Assembly (NCBI RefSeq): GCF_051020765.1
Contig: NW_027469224.1
Span: 186,001-250,000 of the forward strand
Origin: Lasioglossum baleicum
Lineage: Eukaryota > Arthropoda > Insecta > Hymenoptera > Halictidae
DNA length: 64,000 nucleotides
Reading direction: 5' to 3'
Both the position numbers and the translations under genes were made by a program. The notes under the pieces are model-generated. The model saw nothing but the letters and a program-made list of their open reading frames with translations, ran no database searches and was not told the origin of the DNA. Shown piece by piece: positions 29,636 to 45,833 of the stretch (its first letter is position 1; the number at the start of each line of letters is the position of its first letter).

Positions 29636-32600
29636 GCAGAATGCATATCGCATAATCCATAGCGGATAACGCATAACGCATAACGCATGACGCATAACGC
29701 ATAACGCATGACGCATAACGCATAACGCATAACGCATAACGCATAACGCCTAACGCATAACGCATAACGCATAACGCATAACGGATAACGGATAACGCAA
29801 AACGCATAACCCATACCGCATAACGCATAACGCATAACGCATAACGCATAACGCATAGCGGATAACGGATAACGCAAAACGCATAACCCATACCGCATTA
29901 CGCAGAATGCATATCGCATAATCCATAACGGATAACGCATAACCCATAACGCATAACGCATTACGCATAATCCATAACGGATAACGCATAACGCATAACC
30001 CATACCGCATTACGCAGAATGCATATCGCATAATCCATAACGGATAACGCATAACGCATAACGCATAACGCATAACGCATAACGCATAACGCATAACGCA
30101 TAACGCATTACGCATAACGCATAACGCATAACGCATAACGCATAACGCATAACGCATAACGCATAACGCATAACGCATAACGCATAACGCATAACGCATA
30201 ACGCATAACGCATAACGCATAACGCATAACGCATAACGCATAACGCATAACGCATAACGCATAACGCATAACGCATAACGGATAACGGATAACGCAAAAC
30301 GCATAACCCATACCGCATTACGCATAATGCATATGGCATAATCCATAACGGATAACGCATAACCCATAACGCATAACGCAAAGCCGATAATGCATAACGC
30401 ATAACGCATAACACATAGCGCATATCGCATAACGCATAACGCAAAGCCAATAACGCATAACGCATTACGCATAACCCATAAAGCATAACGCATAACGCAT
30501 AACGCAAAACGCATAACGCATATCGCATAACGCATAACGCATGACGCATAACCCATAACGCATAACACATAACGCAAAACGCATAACGCATAATGCATTA
30601 CGCATAATCCATAACGGATAACGCATAACCCATAACGCATAACGCATAACGCATAACGCATAACGCATAACGCATAACGCATAACGCATAACGCATAACG
30701 CATAACGCATAACGCATAACGCATAACGCATAACGCATAACGCATAACGCATAACGCATAACGCATAACGCATAACGCATAACGCATAACGCATAACGCA
30801 TAACGCATAACGCATAACGCATAACGCATAACGCATAACGCATAACGCATAACGCATAACGCATAACGCATATCGCATAACGCATAACGCATGACGCATA
30901 TCGCATAACGCATAACGCATAACGCATAACGCATAACGCATAACGCATAACGCATAACGCATAACGCATAACGCATAACGCATAACGCATAACGCATAAC
31001 GCATAACGCATAACGCATAACGGATAACGGATAACGCAAAACGCATAACCCATACCGCATAACGCATAACGCATAACGCATAACGCATAACGCATTGCGG
31101 ATAACGGATAACGCAAAACGCATAACCCATACCGCATTACGCAGAATGCATATCGCATAATCCATAACGGATAACGCATAACCCATAACGCATAACGCAT
31201 TACGCATAATCCATAACGGATAACGCATAACGCATAACCCATACCGCATTACGCAGAATGCATATCGCATAATCCATAACGGATAACGCATAACGCATAA
31301 CGCATAACGCATAACGCATAACGCATAACGCATAACGCATTACGCATAACGCATAACGCATAACGCATAACGCATAACGCATAACGCATAACGCATAACG
31401 CATAACGCATAACGCATAACGCATAACGCATAACGCATAACGCATAACGCATAACGCATGACGCATAACGCATAACGCATAACGCATAACGCATAACGCA
31501 TAACGCATAACGCATAACGCATAACGCATAACGCATAACGCATAACGCATAACGGATAACGGATAACGCAAAACGCATAACCCATACCGCATTACGCATA
31601 ATGCATATGGCATAATCCATAACGGATAACGCATAACCCATAACGCATAACGCAAAGCCGATAATGCATAACGCATAACGCATAACACATAGCGCATATC
31701 GCATAACGCATAACGCAAAGCCAATAACGCATAACGCATTACGCATAACCCATAAAGCATAACGCATAACGCATAACGCAAAACGCATAACGCATATCGC
31801 ATAACGCATAACGCATGACGCATAACCCATAACGCATAACACATAACGCAAAACGCATAACGCATAATGCATTACGCATAATCCATAACGGATAACGCAT
31901 AACCCATAACGCATAACGCATAACGCATAACGCATAACGCATAACGCATAACGCATAACGCATAACGCATAACGCATAACGCATAACGCATAACGCATAA
32001 CGCATAACGCATAACGCATAACGCATAACGCATAACGCATAACGCATAACGCATAACGCATAACGCATAACGCATAACGCATAACGCATAACGCATAACG
32101 CATAACGCATAACGCATAACGCATAACGCATAACGCATAACGCATAACGCATAACGCATAACGCATAACGCATAACGCATAACGCATAACGCATAACGCA
32201 TAACGCATATCGCATAACGCATAACGCATGACGCATATCGCATAACGCATAACGCATAACGCATAACGCATAACGCATAACGCATAACGCATAACGCATA
32301 ACGCATAACGCATAACGCATAACGCATAACGCATAACGCATAACGCATAACGGATAACGGATAACGCAAAACGCATAACCCATACCGCATAACGCATAAC
32401 GCATAACGCATAACGCATAACGCATTGCGGATAACGGATAACGCAAAACGCATAACCCATACCGCATTACGCAGAATGCATATCGCATAATCCATAACGG
32501 ATAACGCATAACCCATAACGCATAACGCATTACGCATAATCCATAACGGATAACGCATAACGCATAACCCATACCGCATTACGCAGAATGCATATCGCAT

Positions 32601-34682
32601 AATCCATAACGGATAACGCATAACGCATAACGCATAACGCATAACGCATAACGCATAACGCATAACGCATTACGCATAACGCATAACGCATAACGCATAA
32701 CGCATAACGCATAACGCATAACGCATAACGCATAACGCATAACGCATAACGCATAACGCATAACGCATAACGCATAACGCATAACGCATAACGCATAACG
32801 CATAACGCATAACGCATAACGCATAACGCATAACGCATAACGCATTACGCATACCGCATACCGCATAACGCATAACGCAAAAGTCATAACGCATAACGCA
32901 TAACGTATAACGCATAACGCATAACGCATAACGCATAACGCATAACGCATAACGCATAACGCATAACGCATAACGCATAACGCATAACGCATAACGCATA
33001 ACGCATAACGCATAACGCATAACGCATAACGCATATCGCATAACGCATAACGCATGACGCATATCGCATAACGCATAACGCATAACGCATAACGCATAAC
33101 GCATAACGCATAACGCATAACGCATAACGCATAACGCATAACGCATAACGCATAACGCATATCGCATAACGCATAACGCATAACGCATAATGCATTACGC
33201 ATAATCCATAACGGATAACGCATAACCCATAACGCATAACGCATAACGCAAAACGCATAACGCATTACGCATACCGCATACCGCATAACGCATAACGCAA
33301 AAGTCATAACGCATAACGTATAACGCATAACGCATAACGCATAACGCATAACGCATAACGCATAACGCATAACGCATAACGCATAACGCATAACGCATAA
33401 CGCATAACGCATAGCGGATAACGGATAACGCAAAACGCATAACCCATACCGCATTACGCAGAATGCATATCGCATAATCCATAACGGATAACGCATAACC
33501 CATAACGCATAACGCATTACGCATAATCCATAACGGATAACGCATAACGCATAACCCATACCGCATTACGCAGAATGCATATCGCATAATCCATAACGGA
33601 TAACGCATAACGCATAACGCATAACGCATAACGCATAACGCATAACGCATAACGCATAACGCATAACGCATAACGCATAACGCATAACGCATAACGCATA
33701 ACGCATAACGCATAACGCATAACGCATAACGCATAACGCATAACGCATAACGCATAACGCATAACGCATAACGCATAACGCATAACGCATAACGCATAAC
33801 GCATAACACATAACGCAAAACGCATAACGCATAACGCATAATGCATTACGCATAATCCATAACGGATAACGCATAACCCATAACGCATAACGCAAAACGC
33901 AAAACGCATAACGCATTACGCATTACGCATACCGCATAACGCATAACGCATAACGCATAACGCATAACGCATAACGCATAACGCATAACGCATAACGCAT
34001 AACGCATAACGCATAACGCATAACGCATAACGCATAACGCATAACGCATAACGCATAACGCATAACGCATAACGCATAACGCATAACGCATAACGCATAA
34101 CGCATAACGCATAACGCATAACGCATAACGCATAACGCATAACGCATAACGCATAACGCATAACGCATAACGCATAACGCATAACGCATAACGCATAACG
34201 CATAACGCATAACGCATAACGCATAACGCATAACGCATAACGCATAACGCATAAAGCATAACGCATAACGCATAACGCATAACGCATAACGCATAACGCA
34301 TAACGCATAACGCATAACGCATAACGCATAACGCATAACGCATAACGCATAACGCATAACGCATAACGCATAACGCATAACGCATAACGCATAACGCATA
34401 ACGCATAACGCATAACGCATAACGCATAACGCATAACGCATAACGCATAACGCATAACGCATAACGCATAACGCATAACGCATAACGCATAACGCATAAC
34501 GCATAACGCATAACGCATAACGCATAACGCATAACGCATAACGCATAACGCATAACGCATAACGCATAACGCATAACGCATAACGCATAACGCATAACGC
34601 ATAACGCATAACGCATAACGCATAACGCATTACGCATAATCCATAACGGATAACGCATAACGCATAACCCATACCGCATTAC
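29636..34682. repeat. Middle higher-order repeat, copy B, with internal duplication
   Basis: Landmarks are a gcagaat triad at 29636/29902/30014, gcatatg at 30329, a pair at 31141/31253, gcatatg at 31603, a pair at 32471/32583, gcaaaag at 32877 and 33297, and a pair at 33458/33570. A long run broken once by gcataaa at 34249 ends the block. The pairs repeat with periods of 1,239 and 1,330 bp. The unit gcattgc occurs only at 31092 and 32422, 1,330 bp apart, which confirms an internal tandem duplication and explains the 5-kb length. Confidence 0.82.
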
Positions 34683-37600
34683 GCAGAATGCATATCGCAT
34701 AATCCATAACGGATAACGCATAACGCATAACGCATGACGCATAACGCATAACGCATGACGCATAACGCATAACGCATAACGCATAACGCATAACGCATAA
34801 CGCCTAACGCATAACGCATAACGCATAACGCATAACGGATAACGGATAACGCAAAACGCATAACCCATACCGCATAACGCATAACGCATAACGCATAACG
34901 CATAACGCATAGCGGATAACGGATAACGCAAAACGCATAACCCATACCGCATTACGCAGAATGCATATCGCATAATCCATAACGGATAACGCATAACCCA
35001 TAACGCATAACGCATTACGCATAATCCATAACGGATAACGCATAACGCATAACCCATACCGCATTACGCAGAATGCATATCGCATAATCCATAACGGATA
35101 ACGCATAACGCATAACGCATAACGCATAACGCATAACGCATAACGCATAACGCATTACGCATAACGCATAACGCATAACGCATAACGCATAACGCATAAC
35201 GCATAACGCATAACGCATAACGCATAACGCATAACGCATAACGCATAACGCATAACGCATAACCCATAACGCATAACGCATAACGCATAACGCATAACGC
35301 ATAACGCATAACGCATAACGCATAACGCATAACGCATAACGCATAACGCATAACGCATAACGCATGACGCATAACGCATAACGCATAACGCATAACGCAT
35401 AACGCATAACGCATAACGCATAACGCATAACGCATAACGCATAACGCATAACGCATAACGCATAACGGATAACGGATAACGCAAAACGCATAACCCATAC
35501 CGCATTACGCATAATGCATATGGCATAATCCATAACGGATAACGCATAACCCATAACGCATAACGCAAAGCCGATAATGCATAACGCATAACGCATAACA
35601 CATAGCGCATATCGCATAACGCATAACGCAAAGCCAATAACGCATAACGCATTACGCATAACCCATAAAGCATAACGCATAACGCATAACGCAAAACGCA
35701 TAACGCATATCGCATAACGCATAACGCATGACGCATAACCCATAACGCATAACACATAACGCAAAACGCATAACGCATAATGCATTACGCATAATCCATA
35801 ACGGATAACGCATAACCCATAACGCATAACGCATAACGCAAAACGCATAACGCATAACGCATAACGCATTACGCATACCGCATACCGCATAACGCATAAC
35901 GCAAAAGTCATAACGCATAACGCATAACGTATAACGCATAACGCATAACGCATAACGCATAACGCATAACGCATAACGCATAACGCATAACGCATAACGC
36001 ATAACGCATAACGCATAACGCATAACGCATAACGCATAACGCATAACGCATAACGCATAACGCATAACGCATAACGCATAACGCATATCGCATAACGCAT
36101 AACGCATAACGCATAACGCATAACGCAAAACGCATAACGCATAACGCATAACGCATAACGCATAACGCATAACGCATAACGCATAACGCATAACGCATAA
36201 CGCATAACGCATAACGCATAACGCATAACGCATAACGCATAACGCATAACGCATAACGCATAACGCATAACGCATAACGCATAACGCATAACGCATAACG
36301 CATAACGCATAACGCATAACGCATAACGCATAACGCATAACGCATAACGCATAACGCATAACGCATAACGCATAACGCATAACGCATAACGCATAACGCA
36401 TAACGCATATCGCATAACGCATAACGCATGACGCATATCGCATAACGCATAACGCATAACGCATAACGCATAACGCATAACGCATAACGCATAACGCATA
36501 ACGCATAACGCATAACGCATAACGCATAACGCATATCGCATAACGCATAACGCATAACGCATAATGCATTACGCATAATCCATAACGGATAACGCATAAC
36601 CCATAACGCATAACGCATAACGCAAAACGCATAACGCATTACGCATACCGCATACCGCATAACGCATAACGCAAAAGTCATAACGCATAACGTATAACGC
36701 ATAACGCATAACGCATAACGCATAACGCATAACGCATAACGCATAACGCATAACGCATAACGCATAACGCATAACGCATAACGCATAACGCATAACGCAT
36801 AACGCATAACGCATAACGCATAGCGGATAACGGATAACGCAAAACGCATAACCCATACCGCATTACGCAGAATGCATATCGCATAATCCATAACGGATAA
36901 CGCATAACCCATAACGCATAACGCATTACGCATAATCCATAACGGATAACGCATAACGCATAACCCATACCGCATTACGCAGAATGCATATCGCATAATC
37001 CATAACGGATAACGCATAACGCATAACGCATAACGCATAACGCATAACGCATAACGCATAACGCATAACGCATAACGCATAACGCATAACGCATAACGCA
37101 TAACGCATAACGCATAACGCATAACGCATAACGCATAACGCATAACGCATAACGCATAACGCATAACGCATAACGCATAACGCATAACGCATAACGCATA
37201 ACGCATAACGCATAACGCATAACGCATAACGCATAACGCATAACGCATAACGCATAACGCATAACACATAACGCAAAACGCATAACGCATAACGCATAAT
37301 GCATTACGCATAATCCATAACGGATAACGCATAACCCATAACGCATAACGCAAAACGCAAAACGCATAACGCATTACGCATTACGCATACCGCATAACGC
37401 ATAACGCATAACGCATAACGCATAACGCATAACGCATAACGCATAACGCATAACGCATAACGCATAACGCATAACGCATAACGCATAACGCATAACGCAT
37501 AACGCATAACGCATAACGCATAACGCATAACGCATAACGCATAACGCATAACGCATAACGCATAACGCATAACGCATAACGCATAACGCATAACGCATAA

Positions 37601-37951
37601 CGCATAACGCATAACGCATAACGCATAACGCATAACGCATAACGCATAACGCATAACGCATAACGCATAACGCATAACGCATAACGCATAACGCATAACG
37701 CATAACGCATAACGCATAACGCATAACGCATAACGCATAACGCATAACGCATAACGCATAACGCATAACGCATAACGCATAACGCATAACGCATAACGCA
37801 TAACGCATAACGCATAACGCATAACGCATAACGCATAACGCATAACGCATAACGCATAACGCATAACGCATAACGCATAACGCATAACGCATAACGCATT
37901 ACGCATAATCCATAACGGATAACGCATAACGCATAACCCATACCGCATTAC
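34683..37951. repeat. Middle higher-order repeat, copy C
   Basis: Order: gcagaat triad, gcatatg at 35516, gcaaaag at 35901 and 36671, gcagaat pair at 36867/36979, then a 72-unit homogeneous run at 37392-37895. The gcatatg-to-gcaaaag distance is 385 bp, as in copies D, E and F. Confidence 0.85.
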
Positions 37952-39680
37952 GCAGAATGCATATCGCATAATCCATAACGGATAACGCATAACGCATAAC
38001 GCATGACGCATAACGCATAACGCATGACGCATAACGCATAACGCATAACGCATAACGCATAACGCATAACGCCTAACGCATAACGCATAACGCATAACGC
38101 ATAACGGATAACGGATAACGCAAAACGCATAACCCATACCGCATAACGCATAACGCATAACGCATAACGCATAACGCATAGCGGATAACGGATAACGCAA
38201 AACGCATAACCCATACCGCATTACGCAGAATGCATATCGCATAATCCATAACGGATAACGCATAACCCATAACGCATAACGCATTACGCATAATCCATAA
38301 CGGATAACGCATAACGCATAACCCATACCGCATTACGCAGAATGCATATCGCATAATCCATAACGGATAACGCATAACGCATAACGCATAACGCATAACG
38401 CATAACGCATAACGCATAACGCATAACGCATAACGCATTACGCATAACGCATAACGCATAACGCATAACGCATAACGCATAACGCATAACGCATAACGCA
38501 TAACGCATAACGCATAACGCATAACGCATAACGCATAACGCATAACGCATAACGCATAACGCATAACGCATAACGCATAACGCATAACGCATGACGCATA
38601 ACGCATAACGCATAACGCATAACGCATAACGCATAACGCATAACGCATAACGCATAACGCATAACGCATAACGCATAACGCATAACGGATAACGGATAAC
38701 GCAAAACGCATAACCCATACCGCATTACGCATAATGCATATCGCATAATCCATAACGGATAACGCATAACCCATAACGCATAACGCAAAACGCATAACGC
38801 ATAACGCATAACGCATAACGGATAACGGATAACGCAAAACGCATAACCCATACCGCATTACGCATAATGCATATGGCATAATCCATAACGGATAACGCAT
38901 AACCCATAACGCATAACGCAAAGCCGATAATGCATAACGCATAACGCATAACACATAGCGCATATCGCATAACGCATAACGCAAAGCCAATAACGCATAA
39001 CGCATTACGCATAACCCATAAAGCATAACGCATAACGCATAACGCAAAACGCATAACGCATATCGCATAACGCATAACGCATGACGCATAACCCATAACG
39101 CATAACACATAACGCAAAACGCATAACGCATAATGCATTACGCATAATCCATAACGGATAACGCATAACCCATAACGCATAACGCATAACGCAAAACGCA
39201 TAACGCATAACGCATAACGCATTACGCATACCGCATACCGCATAACGCATAACGCAAAAGTCATAACGCATAACGCATAACGTATAACGCATAACGCATA
39301 ACGCATAACGCATAACGCATAACGCATAACGCATAACGCATAACGCATAACGCATAACGCATAACGCATAACGCATAACGCATAACGCATAACGCATAAC
39401 GCATAACGCATAACGCATAACGCATAACGCATAACGCATAACGCATAACGCATATCGCATAACGCATAACGCATAACGCATAACGCATAACGCATAACGC
39501 ATAACGCATAACGCATAACGCATAACGCATAACGCATAACGCATAACGCATAACGCATAACGCATTACGCATAATCCATAACGGATAACGCATAACGCAT
39601 AACCCATACCGCATAACGCATAACGCATTACGCATAATCCATAACGGATAACGCATAACGCATAACCCATACCGCATTAC
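37952..39680. repeat. Middle higher-order repeat, copy D, truncated
   Basis: Triad at 37952/38225/38337, gcatatg at 38869, one gcaaaag at 39254, then the next triad directly. It lacks the second gcaaaag, the trailing gcagaat pair and the long homogeneous run, so about 1.5 kb is missing compared with copy C. Confidence 0.83.
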
Positions 39681-42333
39681 GCAGAATGCATATCGCATAA
39701 TCCATAACGGATAACGCATAACGCATAACGCATGACGCATAACGCATAACGCATGACGCATAACGCATAACGCATAACGCATAACGCATAACGCATAACG
39801 CCTAACGCATAACGCATAACGCATAACGCATAACGGATAACGGATAACGCAAAACGCATAACCCATACCGCATAACGCATAACGCATAACGCATAACGCA
39901 TAACGCATAGCGGATAACGGATAACGCAAAACGCATAACCCATACCGCATTACGCAGAATGCATATCGCATAATCCATAACGGATAACGCATAACCCATA
40001 ACGCATAACGCATTACGCATAATCCATAACGGATAACGCATAACGCATAACCCATACCGCATTACGCAGAATGCATATCGCATAATCCATAACGGATAAC
40101 GCATAACGCATAACGCATAACGCATAACGCATAACGCATAACGCATAACGCATAACGCATTACGCATAACGCATAACGCATAACGCATAACGCATAACGC
40201 ATAACGCATAACGCATAACGCATAACGCATAACGCATAACGCATAACGCATAACGCATAACGCATAACGCATAACGCATAACGCATAACGCATAACGCAT
40301 GACGCATAACGCATAACGCATAACGCATAACGCATAACGCATAACGCATAACGCATAACGCATAACGCATAACGCATAACGCATAACGCATAACGGATAA
40401 CGGATAACGCAAAACGCATAACCCATACCGCATTACGCATAATGCATATCGCATAATCCATAACGGATAACGCATAACCCATAACGCATAACGCAAAACG
40501 CATAACGCATAACGCATAACGCATAACGGATAACGGATAACGCAAAACGCATAACCCATACCGCATTACGCATAATGCATATGGCATAATCCATAACGGA
40601 TAACGCATAACCCATAACGCATAACGCAAAGCCGATAATGCATAACGCATAACGCATAACACATAGCGCATATCGCATAACGCATAACGCAAAGCCAATA
40701 ACGCATAACGCATTACGCATAACCCATAAAGCATAACGCATAACGCATAACGCAAAACGCATAACGCATATCGCATAACGCATAACGCATGACGCATAAC
40801 CCATAACGCATAACACATAACGCAAAACGCATAACGCATAATGCATTACGCATAATCCATAACGGATAACGCATAACCCATAACGCATAACGCATAACGC
40901 AAAACGCATAACGCATAACGCATAACGCATTACGCATACCGCATACCGCATAACGCATAACGCAAAAGTCATAACGCATAACGCATAACGTATAACGCAT
41001 AACGCATAACGCATAACGCATAACGCATAACGCATAACGCATAACGCATAACCCATAACGCATAACGCATAACGCATAACGCATAACGCATAACGCATAA
41101 CGCATAACGCATAACGCATAACGCATAACGCATAACGCATAACGCATAACGCATAACGCATAACGCATAACGCATAACGCATAACGCATAACGCAAAACG
41201 CATAACGCATAACGCATAACGCATAACGCATAACGCATAACGCATAACGCATAACGCATAACGCATAACGCATAACGCATAACGCATAACGCATAACGCA
41301 TAACGCATAACGCATAACGCATAACGCATAACGCATAACGCATAACGCATAACGCATAACGCATAACGCATAACGCATAACGCATAACGCATAACGCATA
41401 ACGCATAACGCATAACGCATAACGCATAACGCATAACGCATAACGCATAACGCATAACGCATAACGCATAACGCATAACGCATAACGCATATCGCATAAC
41501 GCATAACGCATGACGCATATCGCATAACGCATAACGCATAACGCATAACGCATAACGCATAACGCATAACGCATAACGCATAACGCATAACGCATAACGC
41601 ATAACGCATATCGCATAACGCATAACGCATAACGCATAATGCATTACGCATAATCCATAACGGATAACGCATAACCCATAACGCATAACGCATAACGCAA
41701 AACGCATAACGCATTACGCATACCGCATACCGCATAACGCATAACGCAAAAGTCATAACGCATAACGTATAACGCATAACGCATAACGCATAACGCATAA
41801 CGCATAACGCATAACGCATAACGCATAACGCATAACGCATAACGCATAACGCATAACGCATAACGCATAACGCATAACGCATAACGCATAGCGGATAACG
41901 GATAACGCAAAACGCATAACCCATACCGCATTACGCAGAATGCATATCGCATAATCCATAACGGATAACGCATAACCCATAACGCATAACGCATTACGCA
42001 TAATCCATAACGGATAACGCATAACGCATAACCCATACCGCATTACGCAGAATGCATATCGCATAATCCATAACGGATAACGCATAACGCATAACGCATA
42101 ACGCATAACGCATAACGCATAACGCATAACGCATAACGCATAACGCATAACGCATAACGCATAACGCATAACGCATAACGCATAACGCATAACGCATAAC
42201 GCATAACGCATAACGCATAACGCATAACGCATAACGCATAACGCATAACGCATAACGCATAACGCATAACGGATAACGCATAACGCATAACCCATACCGC
42301 ATAACGCATAACGCATAACCCATACCGCATTAC
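39681..42333. repeat. Middle higher-order repeat, copy E
   Basis: Triad at 39681/39954/40066, gcatatg at 40577, gcaaaag at 40962 and 41746, pair at 41935/42047. The closing homogeneous run is short compared with copies C and G. Confidence 0.84.
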
Positions 42334-45300
42334 GCAGAATGCATATCGCATAATCCATAACGGATAACGCATAACGCATAACGCATGACGCATAACGCAT
42401 AACGCATGACGCATAACGCATAACGCATAACGCATAACGCATAACGCATAACGCCTAACGCATAACGCATAACGCATAACGCATAACGGATAACGGATAA
42501 CGCAAAACGCATAACCCATACCGCATAACGCATAACGCATAACGCATAACGCATAACGCATAGCGGATAACGGATAACGCAAAACGCATAACCCATACCG
42601 CATTACGCAGAATGCATATCGCATAATCCATAACGGATAACGCATAACCCATAACGCATAACGCATTACGCATAATCCATAACGGATAACGCATAACGCA
42701 TAACCCATACCGCATTACGCAGAATGCATATCGCATAATCCATAACGGATAACGCATAACGCATAACGCATAACGCATAACGCATAACGCATAACGCATA
42801 ACGCATAACGCATTACGCATAACGCATAACGCATAACGCATAACGCATAACGCATAACGCATAACGCATAACGCATAACGCATAACGCATAACGCATAAC
42901 GCATAACGCATAACGCATAACGCATAACGCATAACGCATAACGCATAACGCATAACGCATAACGCATAACGCATAACGCATAACGCATAACGCATGACGC
43001 ATAACGCATAACGCATAACGCATAACGCATAACGCATAACGCATAACGCATAACGCATAACGCATAACGCATAACGCATAACGCATAACGGATAACGGAT
43101 AACGCAAAACGCATAACCCATACCGCATTACGCATAATGCATATCGCATAATCCATAACGGATAACGCATAACCCATAACGCATAACGCAAAACGCATAA
43201 CGCATAACGCATAACGCATAACGGATAACGGATAACGCAAAACGCATAACCCATACCGCATTACGCATAATGCATATGGCATAATCCATAACGGATAACG
43301 CATAACCCATAACGCATAACGCAAAGCCGATAATGCATAACGCATAACGCATAACACATAGCGCATATCGCATAACGCATAACGCAAAGCCAATAACGCA
43401 TAACGCATTACGCATAACCCATAAAGCATAACGCATAACGCATAACGCAAAACGCATAACGCATATCGCATAACGCATAACGCATGACGCATAACCCATA
43501 ACGCATAACACATAACGCAAAACGCATAACGCATAATGCATTACGCATAATCCATAACGGATAACGCATAACCCATAACGCATAACGCATAACGCAAAAC
43601 GCATAACGCATAACGCATAACGCATTACGCATACCGCATACCGCATAACGCATAACGCAAAAGTCATAACGCATAACGCATAACGTATAACGCATAACGC
43701 ATAACGCATAACGCATAACGCATAACGCATAACGCATAACGCATAACGCATAACGCATAACGCATAACGCATAACGCATAACGCATAACGCATAACGCAT
43801 AACGCATAACGCATAACGCATAACGCATAACGCATAACGCATAACGCATATCGCATAACGCATAACGCATAACGCATAACGCATAACGCAAAACGCATAA
43901 CGCATAACGCATAACGCATAACGCATAACGCATAACGCATAACGCATAACGCATAACGCATAACGCATAACGCATAACGCATAACGCATAACGCATAACG
44001 CATAACGCATAACGCATAACGCATAACGCATAACGCATAACGCATAACGCATAACGCATAACGCATAACGCATAACGCATAACGCATAACGCATAACGCA
44101 TAACGCATAACGCATAACGCATAACGCATAACGCATAACGCATAACGCATAACGCATAACGCATAACGCATAACGCATAACGCATAACGCATAACGCATA
44201 TCGCATAACGCATAACGCATGACGCATAACGCATATCGCATAACGCATAACGCATGACGCATATCGCATAACGCATAACGCATAACGCATAACGCATAAC
44301 GCATAACGCATAACGCATAACGCATAACGCATAACGCATAACGCATAACGCATATCGCATAACGCATAACGCATAACGCATAATGCATTACGCATAATCC
44401 ATAACGGATAACGCATAACCCATAACGCATAACGCATAACGCAAAACGCATAACGCATTACGCATACCGCATACCGCATAACGCATAACGCAAAAGTCAT
44501 AACGCATAACGTATAACGCATAACGCATAACGCATAACGCATAACGCATAACGCATAACGCATAACGCATAACGCATAACGCATAACGCATAACGCATAA
44601 CGCATAACGCATAACGCATAACGCATAGCGGATAACGGATAACGCAAAACGCATAACCCATACCGCATTACGCAGAATGCATATCGCATAATCCATAACG
44701 GATAACGCATAACCCATAACGCATAACGCATTACGCATAATCCATAACGGATAACGCATAACGCATAACCCATACCGCATTACGCAGAATGCATATCGCA
44801 TAATCCATAACGGATAACGCATAACGCATAACGCATAACGCATAACGCATAACGCATAACGCATAACGCATAACGCATAACGCATAACGCATAACGCATA
44901 ACGCATAACGCATAACGCATAACGCATAACGCATAACGCATAACGCATAACGCATAACGCATAACGCATAACGCATAACGCATAACGCATAACGCATAAC
45001 GCATAACGCATAACGCATAACGCATAACGCATAACGCATAACGCATAACGCATAACGCATAACGCATAACACATAACGCAAAACGCATAACGCATAACGC
45101 ATAATGCATTACGCATAATCCATAACGGATAACGCATAACCCATAACGCATAACGCAAAACGCAAAACGCATAACGCATTACGCATTACGCATTACGCAT
45201 ACCGCATAACGCATAACGCATAACGCATAACGCATAACGCATAACGCATAACGCATAACGCATAACGCATAACGCATAACGCATAACGCATAACGCATAA

Positions 45301-45833
45301 CGCATAACGCATAACGCATAACGCATAACGCATAACGCATAACGCATAACGCATAACGCATAACGCATAACGCATAACGCATAACGCATAACGCATAACG
45401 CATAACGCATAACGCATAACGCATAACGCATAACGCATAACGCATAACGCATAACGCATAACGCATAACGCATAACGCATAACGCATAACGCATAACGCA
45501 TAACGCATAACGCATAACGCATAACGCATAACGCATAACGCATAACGCATAACGCATAACGCATAACGCATAACGCATAACGCATAACGCATAACGCATA
45601 ACGCATAACGCATAACGCATAACGCATAACGCATAACGCATAACGCATAACGCATAACGCATAACGCATAACGCATAACGCATAACGCATAACGCATAAC
45701 GCATAACGCATAACGCATAACGCATAACGCATAACGCATAACGCATAACGCATAACGCATAACGCATAACGCATAACGCATTACGCATAATCCATAACGG
45801 ATAACGCATAACGCATAACCCATACCGCATTAC
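42334..45833. repeat. Middle higher-order repeat, copy F
   Basis: Triad at 42334/42607/42719, gcatatg at 43272, gcaaaag at 43657 and 44490, pair at 44672/44784. After a triple gcattac an 82-unit homogeneous run follows at 45204-45777. Confidence 0.85.
45204..45777. repeat. Homogeneous run, 82 canonical units
   Basis: 574 bp without a visible variant. It is preceded by three gcattac and one gcatacc and ended by gcattac at 45778. Confidence 0.9.
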
